From NCBI GenBank assembly GCA_902805655.1, contig CADCTF010000142.1, forward strand, positions 1 through 41,644: a DNA stretch of 41,644 nt, written 5' to 3'. This DNA is from an uncultured Acidimicrobiales bacterium. GTDB lineage: Bacteria; Actinomycetota; Acidimicrobiia; Acidimicrobiales; CADCTF01. Shown here piece by piece: positions 8,646 to 17,387 of the stretch. The notes below the pieces were generated by a model. That model made no database searches and was not told the DNA's origin. It saw only the letters and a list, made by a program, of their open reading frames with translations. The position numbers and the translations under genes were made by a program. Numbering within the stretch: the stretch's first letter is position 1; each line of letters begins with the position of its first letter.

Positions 8646-9599
8646 TCACCGGAGGGCGGCGACCACCACCTTGGTGGCCTCGGCGAGCAGGGCGTCGTCG
8701 TACCGGGCGTTTCGTTCGGCGCGGCTCGACATCAGGGCCAGCACGATCGGGGCCCGGTCGGGCGGCCAGAGGACGGCGATGTCGTTGCGGGTGCCGTAGC
8801 CGCCGGCGCCGCTCTTGTCACCGACCGTCCAACCTGCGGGCGCCCCGGCCCGGATCGCGTCAGTGCCGGTCGTGCTGCCCTGCAACCAGCCGACCAGCAG
8901 CGCTCGATCGTCGGCTTGCAGCCCGCCGTCCACCGCGTACCAGCGCAAGCCGGTCGCCAGCGCTCGGGGGGTGCTGGTGTCGCGGGTGTCGCCAGGGGTC
9001 GCCTCGTTGAGCGCCGTCTCGACACGGCTCGCCACAGTGACCTCGTCGCCGATGGCCTCGAGCGCGCGCTCGAGGCCGGCAGGGCCGCCGAGGCGGTCGA
9101 GCAGGAGGTTGGCCGCCGTGTTGTCGCTGTGCCGCACCGCGGCCTCGGCGAGCTCGCGGAGGGTCATCCCGGAGCTCACCCGCGCCGCGGTGACGGGTGA
9201 GTGGGCGACGACCTGCGCACGGGTGTAGGACACCACTTCGTCGAGCTCGGCCATGGTGGTGCGCTCGAGAAGAGCGCCGGCGGCGAGGGCTTTGAACGTC
9301 GACGCGTAGGCGAAGCGCTCGTCCGGCCGGAAGGCGACCGTCCGGCCGGAGCCCGTGTCCACCGCGAAGACGCCGAGCCGTGCGTCGAACTGCTGCTCGA
9401 GCCGGACGAACGCCGGGTCGAGCACCGCGAGAGAAGCACCCGTGCCGGCACCGCTCGCTGCGACATCGGAGGTGGCGGATGGGGCCGGAGCACCGGGCGC
9501 GGCGCTGGTGGGGCCGGCCGTGCCTGCGCACCCCGAGCCGAGGAGCAGGGTCACGCCTGAGACCGCCATCAGGGCATGTCGCCGGAGGCCGAGCGGCAC
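8646..9599 (-). CDS. Class A beta-lactamase, lipoprotein form
   Basis: 317 residues. The signal region ([11 protein letters not shown], then LLLGSGC) suggests lipidation at C24, followed by a Ser/Ala/Pro/Gly-rich linker. All class A active-site elements are visible: STFK (S100-K103, the Ser70 tetrad), SDN (Ser130 loop), ETALNE (Glu166 omega loop, ExxLN) and DKSGAGG (KTG triad as KSG). It should hydrolyse beta-lactams outside the membrane. GTG at 9599 gives a sensible signal peptide; the open frame reaches 9737 but would overlap the divergent VOC gene. The promoter must lie in the 52 bases between the two genes or inside the VOC gene. No regulator gene is adjacent. Confidence 0.9.
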   Translation of the reverse strand: MPLGLRRHALMAVSGVTLLLGSGCAGTAGPTSAAPGAPAPSATSDVAASGAGTGASLAVLDPAFVRLEQQFDARLGVFAVDTGSGRTVAFRPDERFAYASTFKALAAGALLERTTMAELDEVVSYTRAQVVAHSPVTAARVSSGMTLRELAEAAVRHSDNTAANLLLDRLGGPAGLERALEAIGDEVTVASRVETALNEATPGDTRDTSTPRALATGLRWYAVDGGLQADDRALLVGWLQGSTTGTDAIRAGAPAGWTVGDKSGAGGYGTRNDIAVLWPPDRAPIVLALMSSRAERNARYDDALLAEATKVVVAALR

Positions 9600-9651
9600 A
9601 ACCGCCAAGGTACCGGCGCGCCCGTTCTTCGGGCATCGATACGGTGCTCCG

Positions 9652-10068
9652 ATGATCCTGCGGGGCTTCACCACCATCAGCTTCTGGGCCGACGACGTAG
9701 CTGCCGCGGTGGCCTGGTACACCGAGCTGCTCGGCATCGAGGCCTACTACCTGCGGGACGGGCCGGACGGCCGGCTCGCGTACGCGGAGTTCCGCATCGG
9801 CGACTCGGAGGACGAGCTGGGCATCATCGACCGCAGCTACCAGCCCCCCGGGGCGGCCAGCGGCCCAGGTGGCGCAGTGATGCACTGGCACGTCGACGAC
9901 CTCGACGCCACGGTGCAGCGTCTCCTGGCCATGGGCGCCACGGAGTACCAGCCGATCACCCCCCGGGGCGAGGGCTTCGTCACCGCCGCGGTGGTCGACC
10001 CCTTCGGCAACGTGCTCGGCGTCATGTACAACCCCCACTACCTCGAGGTGCTCGCCGCCCGCGGGTAG
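9652..10068 (+). CDS. VOC (glyoxalase/bleomycin resistance-like) protein
   Basis: 138 residues with the paired beta-alpha-beta-beta-beta modules of the vicinal oxygen chelate fold: N-terminal [22 protein letters not shown], and a second half with [19 protein letters not shown] and [16 protein letters not shown]. Likely metal-ligand positions include the His in HWHVDD and residues near the C-terminus. Substrates in this superfamily vary widely (glyoxalases, dioxygenases, antibiotic-binding proteins), so no reaction is assigned. ATG at 9652 is the natural start of the fold; a longer open frame to 9355 overlaps the beta-lactamase gene and is not credible. It is divergent from the beta-lactamase gene. 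Confidence 0.85.
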   Translation: MILRGFTTISFWADDVAAAVAWYTELLGIEAYYLRDGPDGRLAYAEFRIGDSEDELGIIDRSYQPPGAASGPGGAVMHWHVDDLDATVQRLLAMGATEYQPITPRGEGFVTAAVVDPFGNVLGVMYNPHYLEVLAARG

Positions 10069-10280
10069 TAGCCGGGACGAAGCACGCCGAGCCGTGGCCG
10101 CGCGGCCGCAGGGAGTAGCGTGGGCAACGCGCACAGCCGTGCGCACCGGCCTTCCCGGCACGTCGCTCCAGACCTCGGTTGCGCGTCGTTGGGCCCCTGC
10201 AGGGAAGGCAGCCGGCATGCCCCGAAACAGTTGCGCAGTGAAGCACCCTCGCCCATCGCTCTCGCGTCGAGCGGCCTGAA

Positions 10281-10988
10281 GTGGCTGCCAACCGCGAGCT
10301 CGTCCGCTCGGTGGAAGCCCTCGCCGGAGGTGATGCCGTCCTCCGGGCCAAGCTCGAGGCGCTTGCCGGCCTGGCCGTGAAGGTCGTACCCGGGTGCGAC
10401 AGCGTGAGCGTGGCCATCATCCTCGAGGACGGACCCGCGGACGCAGGCGGAGGCCATGGCGTCGTCGTCGAGGTGGACCTTCTGCAGTACCGGTTCCAGG
10501 CGGGCCCCCGCTTCGACCCGGGCACCACCTGCGACAACCCGGTGCGGGTGGACGTCGTGGACGATCGTGCCTACCGACGCTTCGCACCCGGCGCTCTGGA
10601 CGCAGGCATCGCCAGCGTCCTGTCCCTGCCGCTGCGTGGGGCATCTGGCGTGGTGGGTGCGCTCGACCTCTACGGGAAGGCGGCCGGCGCGTTGTCCGAT
10701 GTCGACCAGGTGGCGGAGTCGTTCGCCTGCTGCGCAGCCGAGATCCTCGATGAGTCGCCGGTGCTCGAAGCGGCCATGGCGCTCTTCGACGACGTCGTCC
10801 GGCGGCTCGACGACCAGGCCGTCCTGCACCGGGCGGCTGGACTTCTCGCCGCCGATCGGGGATGCACCATCGACGTTGCGCTGACCAAGCTGGCCGCGCT
10901 TGCCCTCGACGCGGGCTCGACGCTGCGGGCGGCGGCCGACTGCGTGCTCGAAGCCCACGAGCGGCGGCGGCGGTCGGCGGCCGGCTAG
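10281..10988 (+). CDS. GAF-domain regulator with ANTAR-like C-terminus
   Basis: 235 residues. Residues about 20-160 resemble a GAF sensor domain (LAGLAVKVVPGCDSVSVAI, a QYRFQAGP segment, then SVLSLPLRGASGVVGALDLYG). The last 60 or so residues (LHRAAGLLAADRGCTIDVALTKLAALA) follow the helical pattern of ANTAR RNA-binding domains (QAKGILM... A...LR). ANTAR proteins prevent transcription termination by binding two-hexaloop RNA. The ANTAR match is divergent, so RNA binding is not certain. The start is GTG at 10281, with no strong ribosome binding site seen. It stands alone, and no target hairpin pair was found nearby. Confidence 0.7.
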   Translation: MAANRELVRSVEALAGGDAVLRAKLEALAGLAVKVVPGCDSVSVAIILEDGPADAGGGHGVVVEVDLLQYRFQAGPRFDPGTTCDNPVRVDVVDDRAYRRFAPGALDAGIASVLSLPLRGASGVVGALDLYGKAAGALSDVDQVAESFACCAAEILDESPVLEAAMALFDDVVRRLDDQAVLHRAAGLLAADRGCTIDVALTKLAALALDAGSTLRAAADCVLEAHERRRRSAAG

Positions 10989-11009
10989 CCGTCGAACCAA
11001 GGGCAGCGC

Positions 11010-12881
11010 TCAGCCGGCGGGTACAGGCGCGGGCGCGGGCGGCACCAGGTGCACCGTCACGTGATAGATCGGTGCGCTCACCGCCCGGCCGAGCGCCTTC
11101 GTCTCCTTCCAGACCCTGGCCTCGGCCACCGTGAAGCGCAGGTCGACGAGCTCCGTGAACGGCCCGGTGGCGAGCTCGGCCGGGCTCCTCGTCTCGGGCG
11201 GCGCCCCCGGTAAGGCGAGCACCACGGCGTCGGTGCCTCCCTCGAGCTCGATGCGCCGGGCCAGCTGCTCCTCGGCGACCCGGAGGCGCAGCAACGACTC
11301 CTCCGGCGGCACCCACTGGGCCACCAGATCCGCGCCAGGGACGGGAGGTGGGGCCGGGGATCGGTCGCGCTGCAGCACCAGCGTTCCGCCGGTTCGCTCG
11401 TGGCCCTGGCTCCGACGATCGCCGAAGCTGGCCTCGAACCCCTCCTGCACCCGCAGATCGAAGCCGCGACGGATCAGCTGGTGCATCACCGCGTGGGTGA
11501 TCTCGTTGTCGCGGATGCGACGGTCGATGTCGAAGGTGTAGGTGAGGTCGCGATCGAGACGCCCTTCGAGCTGGCGGACGAGGTCGTGTGTGTAGCGGGG
11601 GATGTCCCGAGGCGCGGGGCGGTGGCTCGGGGTGACGACGCACGCCACCGCTAGTGCAGCGGCGGCCGTGACTGCGAGGGCGGGGGCGATGCGGGCCGAC
11701 GGACGAGGTGCTCGGAGCACGAGGAGGCTGCCGATGCCGAAGAGCGGCGTCGCCCACAGGAGCGTGCTGGTGGGCCACAGCCAGAGGAAGTTCCCGATGG
11801 AGGTGATGTTCACGATCTCGTTAGGGATGCGCGACATGAGGGCGGTTCCGGCCACGAGCACGGAGAGCGAGACGGCGAATGCGGCGCCGACGGCAGGAGC
11901 TCGCCTCCGGCATGCCACCGAGACGACCAGCCCCGCCACCAGCAGCATCGCCGCCGACAGGCGTTGCGCCGAGGTCGGGCGGGCCAGGAGAGAGGGGCCG
12001 TCCATGCCGGCCTGCGCCCAGGCGGGCCGCAGCCCGATCGCCCGAACGGAGATGTCCACCGCCTGGGCGGAACCGATCGTCTCCTGCGAGAGGGCCGAAC
12101 CGGTGGAGAGGAGCGCGCCCACGTTGCCGCCTTCGTGGAGGACCGCGTCGACGGCCGGTGCCGCCCAGCAGAGGGCAAGGGCGACGAAGACCACGAACGC
12201 CCGACGCCGCCGGTCCGGCGTGAGCTTCCGGCCCGCCGGCGTCCCCCTCAACGTGCGCACACCGGCGAAGGCGACGGCCGCCATGGCCGCGGCGCCGACC
12301 AGGCCCGTGAAGGTCAGGTGCGCCTGGGCCGCGTAGCTCCCGAACAGCACGGCGGAGGTCACCGCCCAGCGCCGACCGCTGCTCGCGGCGACCAGCGCCA
12401 CCAGGGAGGCCGAGAACGGCAGCACCGCCGCCAGGGGGTTGAGCGGGTTCACGATCAGGTCACCCCTGAGCGACCACAGGAGGGTCAGCAGGAAGGGACA
12501 GGCAAGGGCGGCCACTGCCAACCCCCCGATGCGCCGCACCCAGAAGAGCAGGGTGATCGCTGCGCCTGCGTTGATCGCGGTCGTGACCCACAAGGTGACG
12601 CCCGAGGTGTCGCTCACCCGCTGGGCGACCGCGAGCACCCAGAACTCCAGGGGTCCGGGGTGGTACACCTGCCTCCCGACGCGATCCCCGGCCGTGCTGG
12701 GCTGGCCGAGGAGAGGGCTCTCAGCGGTGAAGACGTCTCGCGCTCTCGTGGCGACGATGGCCGTGTCTCCCACCGGGACCCAGCCCCGGCCGATGTCGAA
12801 CGCCGAGGTGACGAAGGGCACGAGCACCAGCAGCGCAAGCGCGGCAAAGGCGGCGCGAGCGCGAGCGGAGGTGGCGTTCAC
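11010..12881 (-). CDS. Polytopic membrane protein, GT-C glycosyltransferase-like
   Basis: About 623 residues. Many hydrophobic segments in the first 430 residues are followed by a soluble C-terminal part with no domain I recognise. The first loop has a GDTAIVATRARDVF segment, then SPLLGQPSTAG, and YHPGPLEFWVLA, a pattern seen in actinobacterial GT-C/ArnT-like membrane proteins whose first periplasmic loop carries an essential Asp. If it is a GT-C enzyme it would transfer sugars from polyprenyl phosphate donors at the outer face of the membrane. GTG at 12881 has GGGTGA just upstream; a TTG at 12929 is possible. Divergent from the ABC-2 operon across 122 bases. Confidence 0.65.
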   Translation of the reverse strand: MNATSARARAAFAALALLVLVPFVTSAFDIGRGWVPVGDTAIVATRARDVFTAESPLLGQPSTAGDRVGRQVYHPGPLEFWVLAVAQRVSDTSGVTLWVTTAINAGAAITLLFWVRRIGGLAVAALACPFLLTLLWSLRGDLIVNPLNPLAAVLPFSASLVALVAASSGRRWAVTSAVLFGSYAAQAHLTFTGLVGAAAMAAVAFAGVRTLRGTPAGRKLTPDRRRRAFVVFVALALCWAAPAVDAVLHEGGNVGALLSTGSALSQETIGSAQAVDISVRAIGLRPAWAQAGMDGPSLLARPTSAQRLSAAMLLVAGLVVSVACRRRAPAVGAAFAVSLSVLVAGTALMSRIPNEIVNITSIGNFLWLWPTSTLLWATPLFGIGSLLVLRAPRPSARIAPALAVTAAAALAVACVVTPSHRPAPRDIPRYTHDLVRQLEGRLDRDLTYTFDIDRRIRDNEITHAVMHQLIRRGFDLRVQEGFEASFGDRRSQGHERTGGTLVLQRDRSPAPPPVPGADLVAQWVPPEESLLRLRVAEEQLARRIELEGGTDAVVLALPGAPPETRSPAELATGPFTELVDLRFTVAEARVWKETKALGRAVSAPIYHVTVHLVPPAPAPVPAG

Positions 12882-12964
12882 CGGGTCACCCACGCCCGGC
12901 AGGGTAAGCCGCCCCCTGGGGCCCACCAATCCATCGGCACATCCGAGTGCGTCACCCGGAGAAA

Positions 12965-13001
12965 CAGTGATACTGCCGATGTAGCAGTCCTACTATCACT
13001 G
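12965..13001 (+). promoter_or_regulatory. Promoter overlapped by inverted repeat, ABC-2/XRE operon
   Basis: Perfect 8-base arms CAGTGATA (12965-12972) and TATCACTG (12994-13001) are separated by 21 bases. A -10-like TACTAT (12991-12996) overlaps the right arm, and a -35-like TGATAC (12968-12973) overlaps the left arm, with 17 bases between the hexamers. The -10 ends 7 bases before the ATG at 13004, so the transcript may be leaderless. Inner CTGC/GCAG repeats (12973-12976 and 12984-12987) extend the symmetry. The XRE-type protein encoded third in the operon is the obvious candidate to bind here and autoregulate; that is inference. Confidence 0.5.
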
Positions 13002-13003
13002 GC

Positions 13004-13936
13004 ATGGCACATGGCGATCGAGCGGACGAGCCGGTCGTCCGAGTTCGCGACCTGCGGATGAGCTACGGCCCCCGGGAGGTGCTGACGGGGTTCGACCTCG
13101 ACGTGCACGCCGGCGAGGTCGTCTGCCTCCTCGGGCCGAACGGCGCCGGCAAGACCACGACCATCGAGATCCTCGAGGGGTTCCGCCTCCGCTCGGGTGG
13201 CGAGGTGCGGGTGCTCGGCGAGGACCCTGCGCACGGTGACGACGCCTGGCGGGCGCGCATCGGCGTCGTCCTCCAGTCGTGGCGGGACCATGCCCGTTGG
13301 ACCCCGCGCCGGCTGCTCCAGCAGCTGGGCGGCTACTACGCGCCCTACGCCACGCCGGAGCGCTCGCGCCCCTACGAGCTGGAGTGGCTGCTCGACACCG
13401 TGGGGCTGACGGAGAACGCCGACCGCAAGATCGGCACCCTCTCGGGCGGGCAACGGCGCCGCCTCGACGTGGCCGTCGGCATCATCGGCCGGCCCGAGCT
13501 GCTCTTCCTCGACGAGCCGACGGCCGGGTTCGACCCGCAGGCCCGGCGCGACTTCCACGACCTGGTGCACCGGCTCTCCGACCTGGAGGGCACGAGCATC
13601 CTCCTCACCACGCACGACCTGGCCGAGGCCGAGCGGTTGGCTGATCGCATCCTCATCCTGACTGCGGGCCGTGTGGTCGCCGATGGGAGCGCGGAGGCCC
13701 TGACCCGCCAGGTCGCCGGGAACGCCGAGGTGCGCTGGGCTCTGGGAGGCGAGCGGTTCGTGCACGCCACTGACGAGCCCACCGGGTTCGTCCGCCGGCT
13801 CTTCGAGCAGTACGGGGACGAGATCACCGACCTCGAGGTGCGCCGGGCCAGCCTGGAGGACACCTACATCGCCATGGTGCAGCGGTTCGAGGCCGGCGAC
13901 CGGACGGCCCCGACACTCGAGGAGGCACGCCCATGA
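13004..13936 (+). CDS. ABC-2 type transporter ATP-binding protein
   Basis: 310 residues with all ABC ATPase motifs: Walker A GPNGAGKT (44-51), Q-loop region (VVLQSW), signature LSGGQRRR, Walker B LLFLDEPTAGFD and H-loop TTHDLAEA. The C-terminal extension and the DLAEAERLADRI segment are typical of the DrrA/CcmA-like subfamily that powers drug or polyketide efflux with an ABC-2 permease. ATG at 13004 may be the first base of a leaderless mRNA. Its stop overlaps the start of the permease gene (ATGA), so the proteins are translationally coupled. Confidence 0.94.
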   Translation: MAHGDRADEPVVRVRDLRMSYGPREVLTGFDLDVHAGEVVCLLGPNGAGKTTTIEILEGFRLRSGGEVRVLGEDPAHGDDAWRARIGVVLQSWRDHARWTPRRLLQQLGGYYAPYATPERSRPYELEWLLDTVGLTENADRKIGTLSGGQRRRLDVAVGIIGRPELLFLDEPTAGFDPQARRDFHDLVHRLSDLEGTSILLTTHDLAEAERLADRILILTAGRVVADGSAEALTRQVAGNAEVRWALGGERFVHATDEPTGFVRRLFEQYGDEITDLEVRRASLEDTYIAMVQRFEAGDRTAPTLEEARP

Positions 13937-14787
13937 ACCCGGCCCGGAACGCCATCAGGCTCGGCCTGCGCCGGGGCTTCACCGAGTTCATCCTGAGCCT
14001 GCGCAGCCCGCAGGACCAGGGCTTCTACCTCATCGTCGGCCTGGGGACGCTGGCCTACCTGTTCTTCAACAGAGACAACAAGGTGGCCGGCACCGACCTG
14101 CTGGTGCCGACGTTCGCGCTGCCCAGCATCCTCGGGGCGCTGCTGGCCTTCGGCGTGGTGATCGGCCCGGCGTACGGCCTGGCCATGGAGCGGGAGGACG
14201 GCACCCTGCTTCGGCACAAGGCCCTGCCGCACGGGATGCTGGGGTACCTGACCGGCCAGCTCGTCTATCAGTCGCTGAACCTGCTGCCCCTGCTGCTCGT
14301 CATCCTCCTGCCGAGCTTCCTCCTCTTCGACGACGTCATGAGCAACGGCGCCGCCGGCTGGGCCACCGTCGCCTGGGTGGTTGCCCTGGGCCTGCTGGCC
14401 ACCATGCCGCTCGGCATGATCCTGGGCTCCGTCGTCCCGAGTGTCCAGAAGGTGGGGACGTGGGGGATGATGCCGATCCTGGTGCTCTCGATGATCTCCG
14501 GGATCCTCTTCCCCATCCAGGTGATGTGGGGCTGGGTCCAGGTCGTCGCGCAGGCGCTTCCGATCTACTGGATCGGGCTCGGCATGCGATCCGCGTTCCT
14601 GCCCGACGCCGCGGCCACCGTGGAGGTGGGCGACTCCTGGCGGCCGGGCATGACCGTGCTCGTCCTGGGTGCATGGGCGGTGTTCGGGCTGCTGGTCACG
14701 CCCCGCGTCCTGCGGCGGATGGCCCGGCGGCAGTCCGGCTCCCAGGTGCAGGAGGCCAAGGAGGCCGCACTGCAGCTGATCAAGTGA
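13933..14787 (+). CDS. ABC-2 type transporter permease
   Basis: 284 residues with about six hydrophobic segments (starting near residues 30-50 and ending near 245-260), matching the ABC-2 membrane domain. A GTLLRHKALPHG segment after the second helix resembles the conserved cytoplasmic loop of DrrB-like permeases. It forms the efflux channel for the ATPase encoded just upstream; the substrate is unknown. Start ATG 13933 overlaps the ATPase stop, and its own stop overlaps the GTG of the XRE gene (GTGA), so all three genes form one tightly coupled operon. Confidence 0.9.
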   Translation: MNPARNAIRLGLRRGFTEFILSLRSPQDQGFYLIVGLGTLAYLFFNRDNKVAGTDLLVPTFALPSILGALLAFGVVIGPAYGLAMEREDGTLLRHKALPHGMLGYLTGQLVYQSLNLLPLLLVILLPSFLLFDDVMSNGAAGWATVAWVVALGLLATMPLGMILGSVVPSVQKVGTWGMMPILVLSMISGILFPIQVMWGWVQVVAQALPIYWIGLGMRSAFLPDAAATVEVGDSWRPGMTVLVLGAWAVFGLLVTPRVLRRMARRQSGSQVQEAKEAALQLIK

Positions 14788-15035
14788 GCGGGGACCGCTC
14801 AGGTGATGCCGTCTACAACCGGATCGCCCTGCTGCGCGCCGAGCAGGGCGTGACCCGGCGCCAGCTGGCGGAGGCCCTGGGCGTCCACTACCAGACCGTC
14901 GGCTACCTCGAGCGGGGTGAGTACAACCCGAGCCTCCACCTGGCGCTGCGCATCGCCGAGTTCTTCGGCCTGCCGGTGGAGACGATCTTCTCCACCGCCC
15001 CGTTCCCCCGGATCAGCGACGCCCGTTCGCAGTGA
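14784..15035 (+). CDS. XRE-family HTH transcriptional regulator
   Basis: 83 residues with a Cro/CI-type HTH: IALLRAEQGVTRRQLAEAL, then GVHYQTVGYLERGEYNPSL, then LRIAEFFGLPVETIF. This short form is typical of stand-alone XRE regulators found beside ABC-2 efflux genes. GTG at 14784 overlaps the permease stop. It is the likely regulator of its own operon and may bind the inverted repeat at 12965-13001 that overlaps the promoter. It converges on cca with a 4-base gap. Confidence 0.9.
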   Translation: MSGDRSGDAVYNRIALLRAEQGVTRRQLAEALGVHYQTVGYLERGEYNPSLHLALRIAEFFGLPVETIFSTAPFPRISDARSQ

Positions 15036-15039
15036 GCAT

Positions 15040-16422
15040 CTACGTCTCGTCCTGCTGCGCCGCCCACCACTCGCGCAGTCGGGCGGCGGCCTCCTCCTCA
15101 CCGAGCGGCCCCTCCTCCATGCGCAGCTCCAGCAGGAAGGCGAGGGCCCGGCCGATGACCGGCCCGGGCTTCACGCCCAGCAGCCGCATCACCTGGCTCC
15201 CGTCGAGGTCGGGTCGGATGGCCTCGAGCTCCTCACGCTCGCGAAGGACGGCGATGCGCGCCTCGAGGTCGTCCATCCGGCGCGAGAGATCGGCCGCGCG
15301 GCGCTTGTTGCGCGTGGTGCAGTCGCAGCGGGTCAGCTCGTTGAGCTCGGCCAGTAAAGGGCCGGCGTCACGGACGTAGCGGCGGACGGCGGAGTCGGTC
15401 CAGCCCATCTTGTAGGTGTGGAACCGCAGGTGGAGCTCGACCAGGCGGGTGACGGCTTCGATGTCCTCGGTCGCGTAGTGGAGGGCCCGCATGCGATCGC
15501 GCGTGATCCGTGCGCCCACCACCTCGTGGTGATGGAACGACACGCCGCCGGGGCCGATGGAGCGGGTCTTGGGCTTGCCCACGTCGTGGAAGAGGGCGGC
15601 CAGGCGCAGGATGCGCTGGGGGCTGGTCTTCTCCACCACCGCGATGGTGTGGGCCAGCACGTCCTTGTGCTGGTGGATCGGGTCCTGCTCCAGCTCCAGT
15701 GCGGGCAGCTCGGGCAGGAACTCCTCGGCCAGGCCGTTGTTGACGATGAACCACAGGCCGGTCTCGGGGTTCTCGACCACCATCAGCTTGTCGAGCTCGT
15801 CGCGGATGCGCTCGCCCGACACGATCTCCAGCCGCGAGTGCATGGCCTTGACCGCGGCCACCAACTCGTCGTCCGGCAGCAGCTGGTAGCCGGCGATGAA
15901 GCGGGCGGCGCGGAGCATGCGGAGCGGGTCGTCGCTGAACGACTGCTCCGGTGACATGGGGGTGCGCAACCGGTGCGTGCCCAGGTCGTCCACACCGCTG
16001 TAGGGATCGATCAGCTTGAAGTCCGGCAGGCGCAGGGCCATGGCGTTGACCGTGAAGTCACGCCGGGAGAGGTCCGCCTCGATCGAGTCGCTGAAGGCGA
16101 CCTCGGGCTTGCGGGAGTCTGCGTCGTAGGCGTCGGAACGGTGGGTGGTGATCTCGTAGATCCGGTCGCCCACCTTGGCCCCGATGGTGCCGAAGCGCTT
16201 GCCCTGCAGCCAGACGGCATCCGCCCACGGACGCACCACGTGCTCGATCTCGTCGGGACGAGCGTCGGTCGTGAAGTCGAGGTCGTGGCGGTCGCTCAGG
16301 CGGCCGAGGATGGCGTCCCGAACCACGCCTCCGACCAGGTAGAGCGAGTGGCCGGCCTTGCCGAAGCGCTGCGAGATCTCCTGCGTCTCGCCCACGAGGG
16401 GCTGCAGGCGGTCGGGGATCAT
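15040..16422 (-). CDS. cca: CCA tRNA nucleotidyltransferase with HD domain
   Basis: 460 residues. The N-terminal class II nucleotidyltransferase domain has LVGGVVRDAILGR and the catalytic acidic motif HDLDFTTDA. A tRNA-binding central region follows (DPLRMLRAARF), then an HD phosphohydrolase domain with ALFHDVGKPKT. It adds or repairs the CCA end of tRNAs; the HD domain may remove cyclic or terminal phosphates. I start it at ATG 16422, where the family's N-terminus begins; the open frame to 16557 is not supported. In many actinobacteria cca lies near the murJ/sigM block; here the Tad operon and about 13 kb separate them. Confidence 0.95.
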   Translation of the reverse strand: MIPDRLQPLVGETQEISQRFGKAGHSLYLVGGVVRDAILGRLSDRHDLDFTTDARPDEIEHVVRPWADAVWLQGKRFGTIGAKVGDRIYEITTHRSDAYDADSRKPEVAFSDSIEADLSRRDFTVNAMALRLPDFKLIDPYSGVDDLGTHRLRTPMSPEQSFSDDPLRMLRAARFIAGYQLLPDDELVAAVKAMHSRLEIVSGERIRDELDKLMVVENPETGLWFIVNNGLAEEFLPELPALELEQDPIHQHKDVLAHTIAVVEKTSPQRILRLAALFHDVGKPKTRSIGPGGVSFHHHEVVGARITRDRMRALHYATEDIEAVTRLVELHLRFHTYKMGWTDSAVRRYVRDAGPLLAELNELTRCDCTTRNKRRAADLSRRMDDLEARIAVLREREELEAIRPDLDGSQVMRLLGVKPGPVIGRALAFLLELRMEEGPLGEEEAAARLREWWAAQQDET

Positions 16423-16724
16423 CGGAGCAACGCTACGACAGTTCTCCTGACCGGCCCACCTGACATCTGCCGGGAGATCAGTAACGGCACGCCCGGCGTG
16501 GCGGCCGTTTGCTGGGTGACCTCGAGGCGTTGGGCGACTGCTGCCCGGTCCCACCATCGCAACGCAGGGACAACGCTCTCACCACTTTCAGTGGCCTCGT
16601 CGAGGGTTACGTGTGTAAAGTTGGCCACGGAGCGTCATGAGCGCACCAGGAAGCACTCGCAACGGCCGCCCGGCGCGAGGGCAGACGCTTCAGTCGACCA
16701 CGCCGAGCGACGGAGAGCTGCACG
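16423..16724. other. Intergenic region before the Tad operon
   Basis: 302 bases between the divergent cca and cpaB-like genes. No convincing gene was found: a short open frame from ATG 16637 runs in another frame into the CpaB-like gene and looks like chance. A small inverted repeat CCACT-TTC-AGTGG (16582-16594) and a -10-like TAAAGT (16616-16621) are the only promoter-like signals seen, and no good -35 accompanies them. The Tad operon promoter probably lies here. Confidence 0.4.
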
Positions 16725-17387
16725 GTGATGACACCTCTGGCAGCCGGCGCTCCTGCCGGCACAAGACACGAACCGGCCGGGCTCCGGGTCGCCGGGCGGA
16801 AGAGGCGGAGGCCGGCGTGGATCGTTCTCGGCATCATGATCGTCTTCGGCTCGGCGCTGGGCTTCGCCTCGTGGGCGGTGAGCCTGGGCCAGCGGGAGGC
16901 CGTGCTCGCGACCGCACGTGAGGTGCCGGCCGGCGAACGCATCGAGCTGGCCGATCTGCGATCCGTCGACGTCGCCGCCGACACCGGCCTCTCCGTGCTC
17001 CGGGTCGAGGACCGTGACCGCGTCGTAGGCCAGCTGGCGCGTGTCACCATCCCAGCGGGATCGCTGATCCAGCCCCCACACCTGTCAGCGAAGTCAGTGA
17101 TCCCTGCGGGGTCGGTCGTCGTCGGCGTGTCCATCTCGCCCGGGGCGATGCCGACGTCCAAGCTCGGCGTCGGCGATCGCGTGTCGGTCATCAGAGCTGA
17201 GCCGAACACCGCGCAGGACCTCGGAACCGCCAGCGTCTTCTCGGTGGCCCGAGCCCACAGCTCCTCGCCCGACATGCTCGTGTCGCTCCTCGTCACCGCG
17301 GGGTCGGCCATGAGCATCTCGCAGGCCGCAGGCGCCGACCAGGTACGACTCGCGCTGGTCGAGCAGCTGTCGGGGCAAGGGACTTGA
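16725..17387 (+). CDS. CpaB-like SAF-domain pilus assembly protein
   Basis: 220 residues. One N-terminal transmembrane helix (about residues 32-50, after an Arg/Lys-rich stretch) is followed by a SAF-like domain (ATAREVPAGERIELADLRSVDV and VTIPAGSLIQPPHL) and a second beta-rich part (GVSISPGAMPTSKLGVGDRV). Such proteins (CpaB/RcpC family) act outside the membrane in Tad/Flp pilus assembly. GTG at 16725 lies about eight bases after GGAGA. Its stop overlaps the TTG of the next gene (TTGA). It is the first gene of the operon. Confidence 0.8.
   Translation: MMTPLAAGAPAGTRHEPAGLRVAGRKRRRPAWIVLGIMIVFGSALGFASWAVSLGQREAVLATAREVPAGERIELADLRSVDVAADTGLSVLRVEDRDRVVGQLARVTIPAGSLIQPPHLSAKSVIPAGSVVVGVSISPGAMPTSKLGVGDRVSVIRAEPNTAQDLGTASVFSVARAHSSSPDMLVSLLVTAGSAMSISQAAGADQVRLALVEQLSGQGT

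Noticed and set aside
11055-11062. TCACGTGA core as a possible parS
   Set aside because: It matches only the inner 8 bases of the parS consensus and lies in the coding end of a membrane protein gene. No full parS was found in the window.
16637-16921. ATG-started plus-strand frame before the CpaB-like gene
   Set aside because: It overlaps the CpaB-like gene in another frame and its translation is Arg-rich without structure.
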